Of a stretch of 64,000 nt of DNA, positions 16,255-25,270 are shown piece after piece (within the stretch, counting starts at the first letter, position 1; every line of letters begins with the position of its first letter). Made by a program: the position numbers and the translations under genes. Location: NCBI GenBank assembly GCA_963753545.1, contig CAVWCQ010000011.1, positions 983,503-1,047,502 of the forward strand. Direction: 5' to 3'. Below the pieces are notes generated by a model. It worked only from the letters and a program-made list of their open reading frames with translations, did not search any database and was not told the DNA's origin. The DNA is from CAVWCQ01 sp963753545 (GTDB lineage Bacteria; Chloroflexota; Anaerolineae; Aggregatilineales; Aggregatilineaceae).

Positions 16255-18516
16255 TTACTGCGCCGGGACGGCGGTCGGAACCAGCGCTGGATCAACCGTC
16301 GGCGCAACAACCGCCAGGGCAGGATCCGTCGTGGGGACGATGGGAGCCACCGTCGGGACGAAGGGGGTAGCCGTCGGCAGGGGCGGGACATCCTGAATAC
16401 TCAGGTTGTCGATCCAGCAGCCGATGCTCAGCGCGCCTTGCGGCACCAGACCCATCGTATCGATGCGGAAGCGGAGGCGGATCGTCTGGCCGCGATACAG
16501 CGTCAGGTCGATGCTGTGTTCGGTCCAGTCGGCCACCACGCCGATCTGCTGGTCGGCCACAATCCAGGTCAGGCCGTTGTCCAGGCTGATTTCCACGGCG
16601 AGCAGGTCGCCGCTGGTCAGGCTGGATTTCTGCCAGAAGCGGAGCGTGGGGTTGGCCGCCGTGCCGAGGATGATCGCCGGACCGAAGTCGAGCAGACTGG
16701 ATTGGCCGCGCTGGGTGGCGTCGGCAAAGAGCGCCGTGCCGCTGTAGCCCGCCATCGTGTCCAAGCGCCACAACCCGCTGAGCGTCCAGCCGAAGCCCCC
16801 TTCGAACGCATCCGTGTAGGGGATGGTTACTGGCAGAGGCGTCGCGGTGGGCAGTGGGATATCGGTGGGCGGGACAGGCTGGGTCGGCTGAATCACTGCT
16901 GCCGGATCAACCGTGGGGGCAGAGGTGTCGGCGGCAGGCGCAGCCGTCTGCGGTTCGACATAGAGCGCGTCAAGGGCAATCGTGCCGCTGGTGGCGACGA
17001 TGCGCAGGATATGCGGAGCCGCAGCCAGGCCGCTGAGGCTGGCGCGGACGCCGAAGGTCGCCTCTGCTGCCGTGCTGTTGACGGTTTGCAGGACGGTGCC
17101 ATCGACTTCGAGAGCGAAGGAGCCGAGCGCCGGGTGCTGGACGTAGACCACGTCCACACTCGTTCCGAAGAAGGGCAGGGTCAGGGCGTCATTCGCCGCG
17201 CCGCTGCTGAAGACATACCGTCCCCCGCTGGCAAGCTGCGAGTCGTAGGGCGTCCACAGGCCCGTGGTCTGGAGCGTTTCGGCTTCGACAAGTTGGGTTG
17301 CGGTGGTGGAGGCGGCAGCGACAGGCTGCGACAGAGCCGGAGCAGCAGAGGTATCCGCAGACAGAGCAGGCGCTTCTTGGATCGTCGTGCTGGGAGCAAC
17401 CGCGGCCTGGGCTATCATCGGCTGAACAGTCTGAGCGGCTGCCGTTAGGGCGGCAGGCTGGAGAAGCTGGCTCTGCGGGATGATTTCCTTGGCCTGGCTG
17501 GTGCTCGACCAGAGGAGCTTGATCACGGCGTTCGAGCCACTTTCGAAATATTCCAGGCGGATATTCGCGGGCTGGCCAGCGGTGAGCGCGATCTGGCCCT
17601 TGTTTTCCTTCACAGCATGTCCGGTCCAGTTGTTGACCAGCAGTTGATCGTTGACCCACAGGCGAACGCCATCATCCGACTGCGTGTAGAAAGTATAGGT
17701 TTCGCTGTAGCGCGGGACAACCTGTCCGGTCCAGCGGATGCTGAAGTTATCGGCAGCAACCTTGGGATCGGGCGAGCCGTAGGCCCAGTCGAAGTTCACC
17801 GACGGATCCACGCGGGTCAGGACGAGCGTACCCAATGCCTTATCGCTGTAGTAGTCGCCCTGCAAGCCAGTCCCCGCAGCGGGAGGCTGGGCAGTCGGAG
17901 CCTGGGTGGCGGGAATCTGTGTCGCCGTGGGCTGCACGGTTGCAGTCGCCTGCGGCAGCGGTTGCGTAGTCGCCGTGGGCTGCGGGGCGATCGTGGCCGC
18001 CGGAGCGATAGCCGTGCCTGAAAAGACAACAACCAGTTGTGGTGGCGTGCCTGTTTCGCGCGAAGCCATGTTCAGTCCATCGGCATTGTCCGTCGCCAGG
18101 ACAAAGCTGTAGGTGCCATTCCCTGTCACCAGCGAAGTCACGTTCAGTTCCACCCACTGAGACGATGAAACTGCACCCAGATCGGCTAGTACGCCACTGG
18201 TGCGGGCGGGACGAGTATTCCAGGTGATCGCACCAGTGCCGCTCTCGATCCAACTGCTGCTCGTCCCGTAAACGGCGGGTCCGTTGACCGTCGAGTCTGT
18301 GGCATAGATCCGCAGTTTAGCGCTCACCACGGCTCCTGAACCACCGGCTACCGAGAAGCGCAGATAACTTTCCACATCGGGATCGGTCCCGGCATCAACC
18401 CGGAGAGAGGTTGCCGTGCCATAATTGGTCGATGGACTGGCTTCATAAACGCGCGCGTCTGCTTGAGCGGCAAACTGGAGCGTTGCCGATCCGGATGGAA
18501 TGGCTGTGCCGTCGCA
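16255..18516 (-). CDS. C-terminal part of a giant modular secreted protein (DNRLRE, PA14 and lectin-like domains)
   Basis: The frame-shifted continuation of the gene at 18443-21031. Domains in order: a DNRLRE/CBM96-type beta-sandwich (LQFAAQADARVYEASPSTNYG, LRFSVAGGSG, WNTRPA); a Pro/Thr linker; a PA14 domain (GLQGDYYSDKALGTLVLTR, YTFYTQSDDGVRLWVND); an alanine-rich linker; a carbohydrate-binding-like domain (VEAETLQTTGLWTPYDS, IALDALYVEP); and a MAM/immune-inhibitor-A-like jelly roll (FEGGFGWTLSGLWRLDT, SLDNGLTWIVADQ, WIDNLSIQD). It ends in a Pro/Thr/Val tail without a sorting motif. All domains point to binding of extracellular polysaccharide. This frame has no start of its own. Confidence 0.8.
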   Translation of the reverse strand, partial: CDGTAIPSGSATLQFAAQADARVYEASPSTNYGTATSLRVDAGTDPDVESYLRFSVAGGSGAVVSAKLRIYATDSTVNGPAVYGTSSSWIESGTGAITWNTRPARTSGVLADLGAVSSSQWVELNVTSLVTGNGTYSFVLATDNADGLNMASRETGTPPQLVVVFSGTAIAPAATIAPQPTATTQPLPQATATVQPTATQIPATQAPTAQPPAAGTGLQGDYYSDKALGTLVLTRVDPSVNFDWAYGSPDPKVAADNFSIRWTGQVVPRYSETYTFYTQSDDGVRLWVNDQLLVNNWTGHAVKENKGQIALTAGQPANIRLEYFESGSNAVIKLLWSSTSQAKEIIPQSQLLQPAALTAAAQTVQPMIAQAAVAPSTTIQEAPALSADTSAAPALSQPVAAASTTATQLVEAETLQTTGLWTPYDSQLASGGRYVFSSGAANDALTLPFFGTSVDVVYVQHPALGSFALEVDGTVLQTVNSTAAEATFGVRASLSGLAAAPHILRIVATSGTIALDALYVEPQTAAPAADTSAPTVDPAAVIQPTQPVPPTDIPLPTATPLPVTIPYTDAFEGGFGWTLSGLWRLDTMAGYSGTALFADATQRGQSSLLDFGPAIILGTAANPTLRFWQKSSLTSGDLLAVEISLDNGLTWIVADQQIGVVADWTEHSIDLTLYRGQTIRLRFRIDTMGLVPQGALSIGCWIDNLSIQDVPPLPTATPFVPTVAPIVPTTDPALAVVAPTVDPALVPTAVPAQ

Positions 18517-21031
18517 GAGGGGCGCTGGTCGGCTGTACTGTCGCCGTAGGCTGCGGAAGCTTCGTCGCTGTGGCCTGCGGGACGGTCGTCGCCGTCGCCA
18601 GAGGAGCGCTGGTCGGCTGCGCCGTTGCCGTAGGCTGCGGGAGCTTCGTCGCTGTGGCCTGCGGGATGGTTGTTGCCGTCGCCAGAGGGGCGCTGGTCGG
18701 CTGCGCGGTTGCCGTAGGCTGCGGAAGTATTGTCGCTGTGGCCTGCGGGACGGTCGTCGCCGTCGGAACGGTGGTCGTGCCAGCCGTGATGCGGTAGATA
18801 CCGTATTGGGCAACCACATTGTAAACTTCACTCTGGATCTGGTTGATCATGTTGTCGCCAGAAGTGCCGAACATGGTCTGGAACAGGCCGGGTTCGACGG
18901 CAATGACACCCACATTATTGTTGTTATAGGGTACTGAACCGTTGGTGTCGTGGACGTAAATACCGTAGTCACGGGCTGCCCGCAGGAGAGCCTTGGTGTA
19001 CGGATGAACGTTTAAGGAATCAACATTCAGGTTCTTGGGCAGGGCGAACAGCGCACCCATTGGGATGCCACTGCTGCCACCCGTGCCCGCCTCTTCGCCG
19101 CCAACAGCAGGCGAGATGTAGGCATTGGGCGCGACAACGGCAAAGGGCAGCGACATCGCCAGGGCGTGATCGACTACCAGATTGGGATCATACTGGCCTG
19201 TGCTGGCGTTGAAGAAGTCTTCACGGACGATCATACCAGCGATGGTGGAGAAGCCAGCGGCGTTCACCCGGTAGTAGGTCGGGTTGCTGATACCGCTTCC
19301 ATTGAGCGGGAAAGAGGCCATGCCACCCGCGTTGATGTGCGTGGCGTCAACCCACTGCGCGTCCCACATTTCGTAGGCGATATTCAGGCCGGGGTACACC
19401 ACCGCCAGGTGATGGTCATCAGCCGTCGATGGGAGTGCAAAGGTTGGGATTGGCCAGTTCTCGATGCGGCCACTGTAGTTGTTCTTCACCTGAACCAGAG
19501 GATACGTCTGCCCTGCCGCAATGCGGTAGATAGGGTTCGACCATTCTTCGTAGGTCTGGCGGAACGTACCGATCCGAGTTTCACGGGTATAGGTTGCGTT
19601 CGCCGCAAGGGGCGTGTTCCAGATGCTTGTTGCGCCGAAGTAGGTCATGTTTGTGACGTTGGCGCTGGTGGGCGACGTGCCTGGCGCAGCCAACTGCGCG
19701 ATCAGGGGGGCAGCCGTTGGTTGCGGGACGGCCATCGCGATCACAGCGGGAGCAGCAGGTGCGGAGCCTGTTGCCACCGGCGTAGACGACCTGGCGGCCA
19801 GCGTCAGCAGCATGTAGGCAGGAATATAAATGCGCTTTGGCGTTGCCGAACCTTCGACCGAATTGTAGACATCAACATTGAAGGACTGCAAAACGCCTGT
19901 GGTGTCCCAGGCAGCCAGACCGGGCGCAGCGCCGTTGGCGTATTTGCCAATTTCTTCGTACTGGTAATTGCCGCCGTCACCGCCGCAGAGGGTCCCGGCG
20001 AGTTGGGTCGTTCCATACGTCACCACGTTATCGCGGAAGGTGCCCGCGTAGTGCGCCATATACGAATCGCTGGCCCAGTTGCCGAAGCCTTCGAGAGCCA
20101 TATCTTCCATCGACATGACGGTCAGGACGCTGTAGACAGTCGGCGCGCATCCCCAGGCCGCATCGCCCAGGTTGGGTACGCGGTGATCCCAGGTAAACAG
20201 CGGCCCGCGCGAACCCTGGCCTTCGACCATCATGCCATAAAGCACGTTAGCGCGGCGGGTGGCTTCCGTCAGATACGAGGAATCACCTGTCAATTTGTAC
20301 AGGTAGTAGTAGAACTTCATAAAGGCAGCATAGGGATACGTGAGATTTTTCTCGACGCCACCCCGCGCCTGCCACTTGGGAATCCAGGTATGAACCAGAT
20401 AATCCTGCCAGAACTGGGCATGGGTACCATAGGTCGAATTGAACTGAGCATTCGACTTCAGCACGTAAGCGACTTCCGCCACCATCGAATGCGTCAAAAT
20501 CTCGTCCATCTGATGGGTGTCATTCCCATAATAGGCCGAGGAGGGGTCATAGAGCCAGCGCCAGCTTATCCAGCCGTCGCCGTCCCAGTCTTGTAATTGG
20601 GTGCGGGCCAGTTCCATCAGCCGGTCAATTTCGGCAACGAGCTTCAGATCGCCTGTCGCGCGGAAAGCGGCGATCAGGCCCATCATATGCGCATGCAGCT
20701 TGCGGCCCAGATAATACAGGTCGCCGCTGGATGCTGCGCTATTGGCATTGGGGTATTGGCTGGAGTTATTGATCGCCTGCCAGAGCCGGTTGTACCATGT
20801 CTGCATTTCAGACGGGAGCTGGCTGGCACTGAAGTTAGGATTACCTACCAGCGTGAAACGAGTGGTAGATAATTCTGGTTCCTGGCGTTCGTTGGTCGTA
20901 ACATTCGAGGCCCGACCGAGAGAAGGGGAGGCGAATGATGAGAAGACCAGGATACCCAAGGCGAGAAGGGAAAAGAACCGGGCCGCTCGCGCTCGTTGGG
21001 TAGGGTCAATGAAGACACCGTTTTTGTTCAT
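18443..21031 (-). CDS. N-terminal part of a giant modular secreted protein, putative carbohydrate-active domains
   Basis: The start is probably ATG 21031 (MNKNGVFIDPTQ); another Met lies five codons upstream. A signal peptide (SLLALGILVFSSFASPSLG) is followed by a helical domain of about 350 residues rich in Trp and Tyr (DWDGDGWISWRWLYDP, YAAFMKFYYYLYKLTGDSS). It resembles the alpha/alpha toroid fold of polysaccharide lyases and glycosidases, but no catalytic motif is certain. Next comes an unassigned domain (FGATSIWNTPLAANATY to NQIQSEVYNVVAQYGIYRI), then three 28-residue Thr/Pro repeats. The frame runs out at 18443 after a shift near 18510, where the sequence crosses into the C-terminal frame. 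Joined, the protein would have about 1,590 residues. Confidence 0.8.
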   Translation of the reverse strand: MNKNGVFIDPTQRARAARFFSLLALGILVFSSFASPSLGRASNVTTNERQEPELSTTRFTLVGNPNFSASQLPSEMQTWYNRLWQAINNSSQYPNANSAASSGDLYYLGRKLHAHMMGLIAAFRATGDLKLVAEIDRLMELARTQLQDWDGDGWISWRWLYDPSSAYYGNDTHQMDEILTHSMVAEVAYVLKSNAQFNSTYGTHAQFWQDYLVHTWIPKWQARGGVEKNLTYPYAAFMKFYYYLYKLTGDSSYLTEATRRANVLYGMMVEGQGSRGPLFTWDHRVPNLGDAAWGCAPTVYSVLTVMSMEDMALEGFGNWASDSYMAHYAGTFRDNVVTYGTTQLAGTLCGGDGGNYQYEEIGKYANGAAPGLAAWDTTGVLQSFNVDVYNSVEGSATPKRIYIPAYMLLTLAARSSTPVATGSAPAAPAVIAMAVPQPTAAPLIAQLAAPGTSPTSANVTNMTYFGATSIWNTPLAANATYTRETRIGTFRQTYEEWSNPIYRIAAGQTYPLVQVKNNYSGRIENWPIPTFALPSTADDHHLAVVYPGLNIAYEMWDAQWVDATHINAGGMASFPLNGSGISNPTYYRVNAAGFSTIAGMIVREDFFNASTGQYDPNLVVDHALAMSLPFAVVAPNAYISPAVGGEEAGTGGSSGIPMGALFALPKNLNVDSLNVHPYTKALLRAARDYGIYVHDTNGSVPYNNNNVGVIAVEPGLFQTMFGTSGDNMINQIQSEVYNVVAQYGIYRITAGTTTVPTATTVPQATATILPQPTATAQPTSAPLATATTIPQATATKLPQPTATAQPTSAPLATATTVPQATATKLPQPTATVQPTSAPLRRHSHSIRIGNAPVCRSSRRARL
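18515..18766 (-). repeat. Three 84-bp tandem repeats encoding a Thr/Pro linker
   Basis: Three copies of an 84-base unit, each encoding 28 residues of the form ATATT(V/I)PQATAT(K/I)LPQPTA then T(A/V)QPTSAPL. The unit boundaries repeat exactly at 18515, 18599 and 18683. The frameshift of the host gene sits at the edge of the last copy. Such arrays recombine and are prone to misassembly. Confidence 0.85.
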
Positions 21032-21493
21032 AGTCCAAAGTTCCATTTGTACGTTGACGAGAAGGGTAGACCTAAGTCTCTCCTGTGAACGGGGCCGCGC
21101 TTTGTCTCAGGCAAAGGTTGTATTGCGGCAGAGAATTGAAACCGACCTGTGAATTTTTACTTTCTTCACAATTCCTGGTCTTAATCCTATGCCAATTGTG
21201 AAAAGCGTAAATAGGACCAAGGGGCTAACCTTTGTTAACCGGTCATTAATAAAAAGGGCGTTTATAATTTTTATTAATTTGTTTCAACTTGAACCTTCCC
21301 TCGGCTGGTTTGGATCGAGTTTATAAAAAAGATGTAAAAACTGGAGTACTATATGACCGACGTACCATGACCCGTATCATCGAAAACACAATTAAGAAGG
21401 TAGCCGTTAACCCTATTCATCTCAATTCATAACTGTTCAATAGCAAAAGCGATAAAGTCTGAATCACGCTCTTATTCACAGAAAGGGATGGTC
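21032..21493. other. Intergenic region between divergent genes
   Basis: This gap of about 460 bases separates the secreted giant (minus) and gnd (plus), so it should hold promoters for both. The middle is AT-rich (21190-21320). I see no gene, tRNA or repeat. I could not pick a single convincing promoter pair. Confidence 0.5.
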
Positions 21494-22915
21494 ATGGCAG
21501 CTTATCAGGTAGGGATCATCGGCCTGGGAGTGATGGGCAGCAGCCTGTCCCGCAACCTGGCCCGGCATGGATTTGGCGTAGCAGGCTACGATCTTGACGC
21601 GGCGAAGCGCGAGGCGTTTGATCGTTACGCGGCAGAGGGACCGCTGGCCAGTTTTGCCGATGTGGATAGCTTCTTAAATGCGCTCGAAAAACCCCGCCGC
21701 CTTATTCTGCTGGTTCCTGACAAAGTGGTTGATACCGCCATTGAGGAAATCCATCCGGGGCTGGACCGGGGCGACCTGCTGATTGACCTGGGCAACAGCT
21801 TTTTTCTGGACACGGAGCGCCGATCCGCCGCTTTGGAGCGCGATGGGCTGCTGTTTATCGGCAGCGGTGTATCCGGCGGCGAAAAAGGCGCGTTGCTGGG
21901 TCCATCGATTATGCCGGGTGGGCAGCGCGAAGCGTATGCGCTCATCGAACCCGCGTTTCAGGCGATAGCTGCCCAGGTGAACGGGGAGCCATGCGTGAGT
22001 TATATAGGGCCGCGCGGGGCCGGACATTATGTCAAGATGGTCCACAACGGCATTGAATATGGCGTCATGCAGTTGATTGCCGAGGCGTATGATGTGCTCA
22101 AGCGTGCCGCCAACGCCTCCGCCGCCGAACTGCACCAGACGTTTAACGCCTGGAAAGAGGCCGAATTAAACGCCTATTTAATTGAGATTACCGCCGATAT
22201 CTTTAGCCACATCGATTCCGACACCAGCCGCCCACTCGTGGAACTCATCCTGGATGAGGCGCAGCAAAAAGGGACGGGGAAATGGGCATCTCAGAACGCG
22301 CTCGATCTGGGCGTGCCCACCCATACCATTAACGCCGCTGTCGAAGCCCGCATTATTTCCGCCCTCAAAGCGGAGCGAGTCGCTGCCGAAGTCATCTTCC
22401 GCAGCCCCAGCCGGACCTTCAGTGGCAGCAGGGAAGCGCTCTTTCATGGGGTACGGCAGGCGCTTTATGCGTCGATGCTGTGCGCCTATGCCCAGGGTTT
22501 CGCCCTGATGCAGGCTGCCAGCCGGGAATATGGCTATGCCCTGGACCTATCGGATATCGCGCGCATCTGGCGGGGCGGGTGTATCATCCGGGCGCGGCTG
22601 CTTGAAGATATCCGCGCGGCTTATGCAACTCAGCCCGATCTGCCCAATCTGATGCTGGCTGATCTTTTCCGCATGTCGCTGGACGAACGGCAGACCGCGT
22701 GGCGCTCGGTGATCCAGACGGCGGTCAGCATGGGGATTCCGGTTCCGGCGATGTCGGCATCGCTGGCCTACTTCGACGCCTACCGGACGGCCCGCCTGCC
22801 CGCTAATCTGACCCAGGCGCAGCGCGATTATTTTGGATCGCACACCTACCGCCGCATTGATCAGGATGGGGTGTTTCATACGGAATGGGATCAATCCACA
22901 AAGGAGAGTTCTTGA
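21494..22915 (+). CDS. gnd: 6-phosphogluconate dehydrogenase (decarboxylating)
   Basis: Oxidises 6-phosphogluconate to ribulose-5-phosphate and CO2 with NADP+ in the oxidative pentose phosphate pathway. The 473-residue length is typical. It has the dinucleotide fold GIIGLGVMGSSLSRN at the N-terminus, the substrate-binding SGVSGGEKGALLGPSIMPGG, KMVHNGIEYGVMQLIAE with the catalytic Lys, and a C-terminal DYFGSHTYRRID-type region. I chose ATG 21494, seven bases after GAAAGGG; an in-frame ATG at 21488 is too close to that site. One base separates its stop from the next gene, so they form an operon. Confidence 0.95.
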   Translation: MAAYQVGIIGLGVMGSSLSRNLARHGFGVAGYDLDAAKREAFDRYAAEGPLASFADVDSFLNALEKPRRLILLVPDKVVDTAIEEIHPGLDRGDLLIDLGNSFFLDTERRSAALERDGLLFIGSGVSGGEKGALLGPSIMPGGQREAYALIEPAFQAIAAQVNGEPCVSYIGPRGAGHYVKMVHNGIEYGVMQLIAEAYDVLKRAANASAAELHQTFNAWKEAELNAYLIEITADIFSHIDSDTSRPLVELILDEAQQKGTGKWASQNALDLGVPTHTINAAVEARIISALKAERVAAEVIFRSPSRTFSGSREALFHGVRQALYASMLCAYAQGFALMQAASREYGYALDLSDIARIWRGGCIIRARLLEDIRAAYATQPDLPNLMLADLFRMSLDERQTAWRSVIQTAVSMGIPVPAMSASLAYFDAYRTARLPANLTQAQRDYFGSHTYRRIDQDGVFHTEWDQSTKESS

Positions 22916-22916
22916 G

Positions 22917-23813
22917 ATGGCGCGCATCGGTTATATCGGCCTGGGATTGATGGGATCGGGGATCGCCCGCAATCTGATGAAGGCGGGGCACACGCTGATC
23001 GTTCACAACCGCAGCCGCGCGATTGTCGAACAGTTTGCCCAGGAAGGCGCGATTCCTGCCACATCCCCGCGTGAAGTCGCTGCCCAGAGCGATTTTGTGT
23101 TTACCAACCTGCCGGATACGCCCGATGTCGAACTGGTCGTATTGGGGCCGGATGGCATCATCGAAGGCGCGCACGATGGCCTTATAGTTATAGACAACAG
23201 CACGATCAAACCAGAGGCGTCGCGCCAGATCGCGGCGCGCCTGGCGGAAGTGGGCGTGTTGGCCCTGGATGCTCCGGTCAGTGGTGGCGATGTCGGAGCG
23301 CGGGCGGGCACGCTGAGTATTATGGTCGGCGGTTCGCAGGAAGCATTTGATCGCACGCTGCCGATCTTCGAGGCGATGGGCAAGACGATCACCTGGGTTG
23401 GTGAAAGCGGCGCGGGCCAGATCGCCAAGGCTGCCAACCAGATTGTGGTGGCGGGCACGATGGTTGCCATGTGTGAAGCGTTGGTACTGGCGCAAAAATC
23501 GGGCGTGGACCCGGAGCGCGTGGTACAGGCCATCGCGCGCGGCGCAGCGCAGTGCTGGGCGCTGGATACCAAGCCACCCAAAATTTTCCGCCGCGATTTA
23601 GGCCCCGGTTTTAAAGCGTATATGCAGGCCAAAGATTTAAAGATCGTGGTTGATACCGGGCGGACCTTCCACGTACCCCTGCCCCTGACGGGTATCGTCC
23701 ATCAACTGTATGAAGCGATGGTCAGCATGGGCAACGGCGATCTGGATAACAGCGCGGTGATCACCGTACTGGAAGCCCTGGCACAGACTCAGGTGGGGCA
23801 AAAAGAGGAATAA
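22917..23813 (+). CDS. 3-hydroxyacid dehydrogenase family reductase (tartronate semialdehyde reductase-like)
   Basis: A 298-residue NAD(P)-dependent enzyme of the beta-hydroxyacid dehydrogenase family. It has the Rossmann motif GYIGLGLMGSGIARN, substrate loop LDAPVSGGDVGARAGTLSIM, the helix with catalytic Lys GAGQIAKAANQIVVAG and the C-terminal KDLKIVVDTG. These match 2-hydroxy-3-oxopropionate reductase and 3-hydroxyisobutyrate dehydrogenase; I cannot separate these from sequence alone. ATG 22917 follows AAGGAGAG. It is the second gene of an operon with gnd and belongs to the same superfamily, so the pair may be an ancient duplication. Confidence 0.9.
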   Translation: MARIGYIGLGLMGSGIARNLMKAGHTLIVHNRSRAIVEQFAQEGAIPATSPREVAAQSDFVFTNLPDTPDVELVVLGPDGIIEGAHDGLIVIDNSTIKPEASRQIAARLAEVGVLALDAPVSGGDVGARAGTLSIMVGGSQEAFDRTLPIFEAMGKTITWVGESGAGQIAKAANQIVVAGTMVAMCEALVLAQKSGVDPERVVQAIARGAAQCWALDTKPPKIFRRDLGPGFKAYMQAKDLKIVVDTGRTFHVPLPLTGIVHQLYEAMVSMGNGDLDNSAVITVLEALAQTQVGQKEE

Positions 23814-24177
23814 CGCGCTGGAATTCGCGCAAAATGGAGCAGGTGATCGAGCCTGCTCCAGAGGTCAAAAATTACTCGTGATAAGAGGTGTTATCGTGAC
23901 CAAATTGGCCTAAAACGCCAATTTCGGGCTACGCCCTTGCTCCCGATAACCCTCCGTTATCGCGCCGAAGAGGGTTATTCCCATCCAATACCGTTTTTTT
24001 TGAGTGCCAGCCTACCAATATCCTGCTGCGGCTCTTCATGCGTGGCTTACAATATTTGGGCGCAGATGCAACACCCTGGCTTATGGAATATAGGAAAATG
24101 GTACGGGAATTGTCAGATTACCCATGCAAGGGCGGTCTTGCCTATAGCTAACCGTTCAAGGAAAAGGAGCTGCTTCA
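23814..24177. other. Structured intergenic region with several hairpins
   Basis: 364 bases without a gene. Visible inverted repeats are TGGAGCAGG/CCTGCTCCA (23835-23860), AAATTGGC/GCCAATTT (23902-23924), CGATAAC/GTTATCG (23944-23962) and ATAACCCTC/GAGGGTTAT (23946-23978). The last two share bases and cannot form together. An eight- to nine-base T-run follows at about 23993-24001. The region could be a terminator for the upstream operon, a leader of the downstream gene, or both. Confidence 0.55.
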
Positions 24178-25125
24178 ATGATACGTACACGGATTTTTAG
24201 AATGGGGCTAGTTTTATTGGCAGTTTTTGCGGCGGTGAATTTTATTGCCCCAATGCCTCCTCGCGCACAGGCACAAGATTCTGTGACCGAGATTACAGGT
24301 CTCGTAGAGGCGATTAGCCTTGACAACACGTTTGTCGTTAACGGAGTTACGATTGACTGGGGCACCTTCGATCTCACCGATATAGTCAATGTGGGAGACT
24401 GGGTGACCGTTACAGTGACCACGACTGGGGAAGGCGAAGACGAAGTTTTTACCCTGGCTTCTCTCCTGGTTCTGGAGTCACCGGATATCGATGAAGATAC
24501 TATTCTCAATGATGTCGATAACTGTCCCATCGATGCAAATCTGGATCAAGCCGATACAGATGATGATGGCATTGGCGATGTCTGCGACCCCGTCGATGAT
24601 ACGCCTGTAGATGATGGCGAAGACGAAGATACCGGCGAAGACACTGGCGATTGTGCGGCGCGTGAGGATCATCCAGTTGCTTTGGCCTACGCTGCTGAAT
24701 TTGATATCGAGTACGACACGGTGATGGGCTGGCACTGCGACGGCTTCGGTTTTGGCGAAATTGGCCGCGCGCTGCTGCTCGCTGAGCAATCTGAAGACTC
24801 TGAAGACGCCCTGACTGCCCAGGACTTCCTGGATATGAAGGCCGATGGCATGGGCTGGGGTCAGATTATGAAGGACTCCGGAGTCAGCCCCAGCGACCTC
24901 GCACCGGGCCGCGTGATTTCCCAGAAGCATCACAAGCATCAGGATGATACGGAAGACGGTGGCGAAGACGCCGTTGAAACCGAATTTACCGGTCATGGCA
25001 ACGGCAACAATGGCAACAATGGTCATGGCAACGGTAACGGCAATAACGGCAATGGGAATGGGAACGGCAATACGGGAACGGCAACGGTGGCGGTAACGGC
25101 CACGGCAAGAAATAAGGTTTTTTAG
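24178..25125 (+). CDS. Secreted protein with DUF5666-like domain, thrombospondin-3 repeat and Gly/Asn-rich tail
   Basis: Starts at ATG 24178 behind AAGGAG. Residues 1-32 form a Sec signal peptide ending PRAQA. Residues 33-100 form a small beta domain (ITGLVEAISLDNTFVVNG) like DUF5666. Then comes a thrombospondin type 3 Ca-binding repeat (NDVDNCPIDANLDQADTDDDGIGDVCD), an acidic linker, and a helical segment with two G-x-G-W/F-G motifs (GFGFGEI, GMGWGQIMKDSG). The end is rich in Gly, Asn and His. The last 16 residues as read (TGTATVAVTATARNKVF) look wrong: one missing A near 25071 would restore a GNGNGGGNGHGKK ending with a stop at 25115. Probable frameshift. Confidence 0.85.
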   Translation: MIRTRIFRMGLVLLAVFAAVNFIAPMPPRAQAQDSVTEITGLVEAISLDNTFVVNGVTIDWGTFDLTDIVNVGDWVTVTVTTTGEGEDEVFTLASLLVLESPDIDEDTILNDVDNCPIDANLDQADTDDDGIGDVCDPVDDTPVDDGEDEDTGEDTGDCAAREDHPVALAYAAEFDIEYDTVMGWHCDGFGFGEIGRALLLAEQSEDSEDALTAQDFLDMKADGMGWGQIMKDSGVSPSDLAPGRVISQKHHKHQDDTEDGGEDAVETEFTGHGNGNNGNNGHGNGNGNNGNGNGNGNTGTATVAVTATARNKVF

Positions 25126-25176
25126 GCGGGGATACTCTCTGGGGGCGGGCCAGTCCTGCCCTCAGTCTCGCCTTTT
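25124..25176 (+). terminator. Terminator after the secreted TSP3 protein
   Basis: Outer stem AGGCG/CGCCT with an inner GGGCGGG/CCTGCCC hairpin, followed by TTTT. It lies directly after either possible stop codon (25115 or 25125). Confidence 0.6.
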
Positions 25177-25270
25177 GTTAAAAATGCAGACTATTGTCCC
25201 GTTCGCAATATTTACATTTTCAGCTATAGTGAGGGTTATGCGGAAGATACTTTTTCAAGCGTGACCCTCA

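Noticed and set aside
16225..17448. Long Arg/Gly-rich plus-strand frame under the giant secreted gene
   Set aside because: It mirrors the domain-bearing minus-strand frame and has no start signal.
18515..18766. Possible CRISPR-like array
   Set aside because: The 84-base units are direct in-frame repeats that encode a Thr/Pro linker, with no spacers.
19166..20596. Plus-strand frame of 476 codons opposite the giant gene
   Set aside because: No domain, no ribosome binding site. The opposite strand has a signal peptide and a coherent product.
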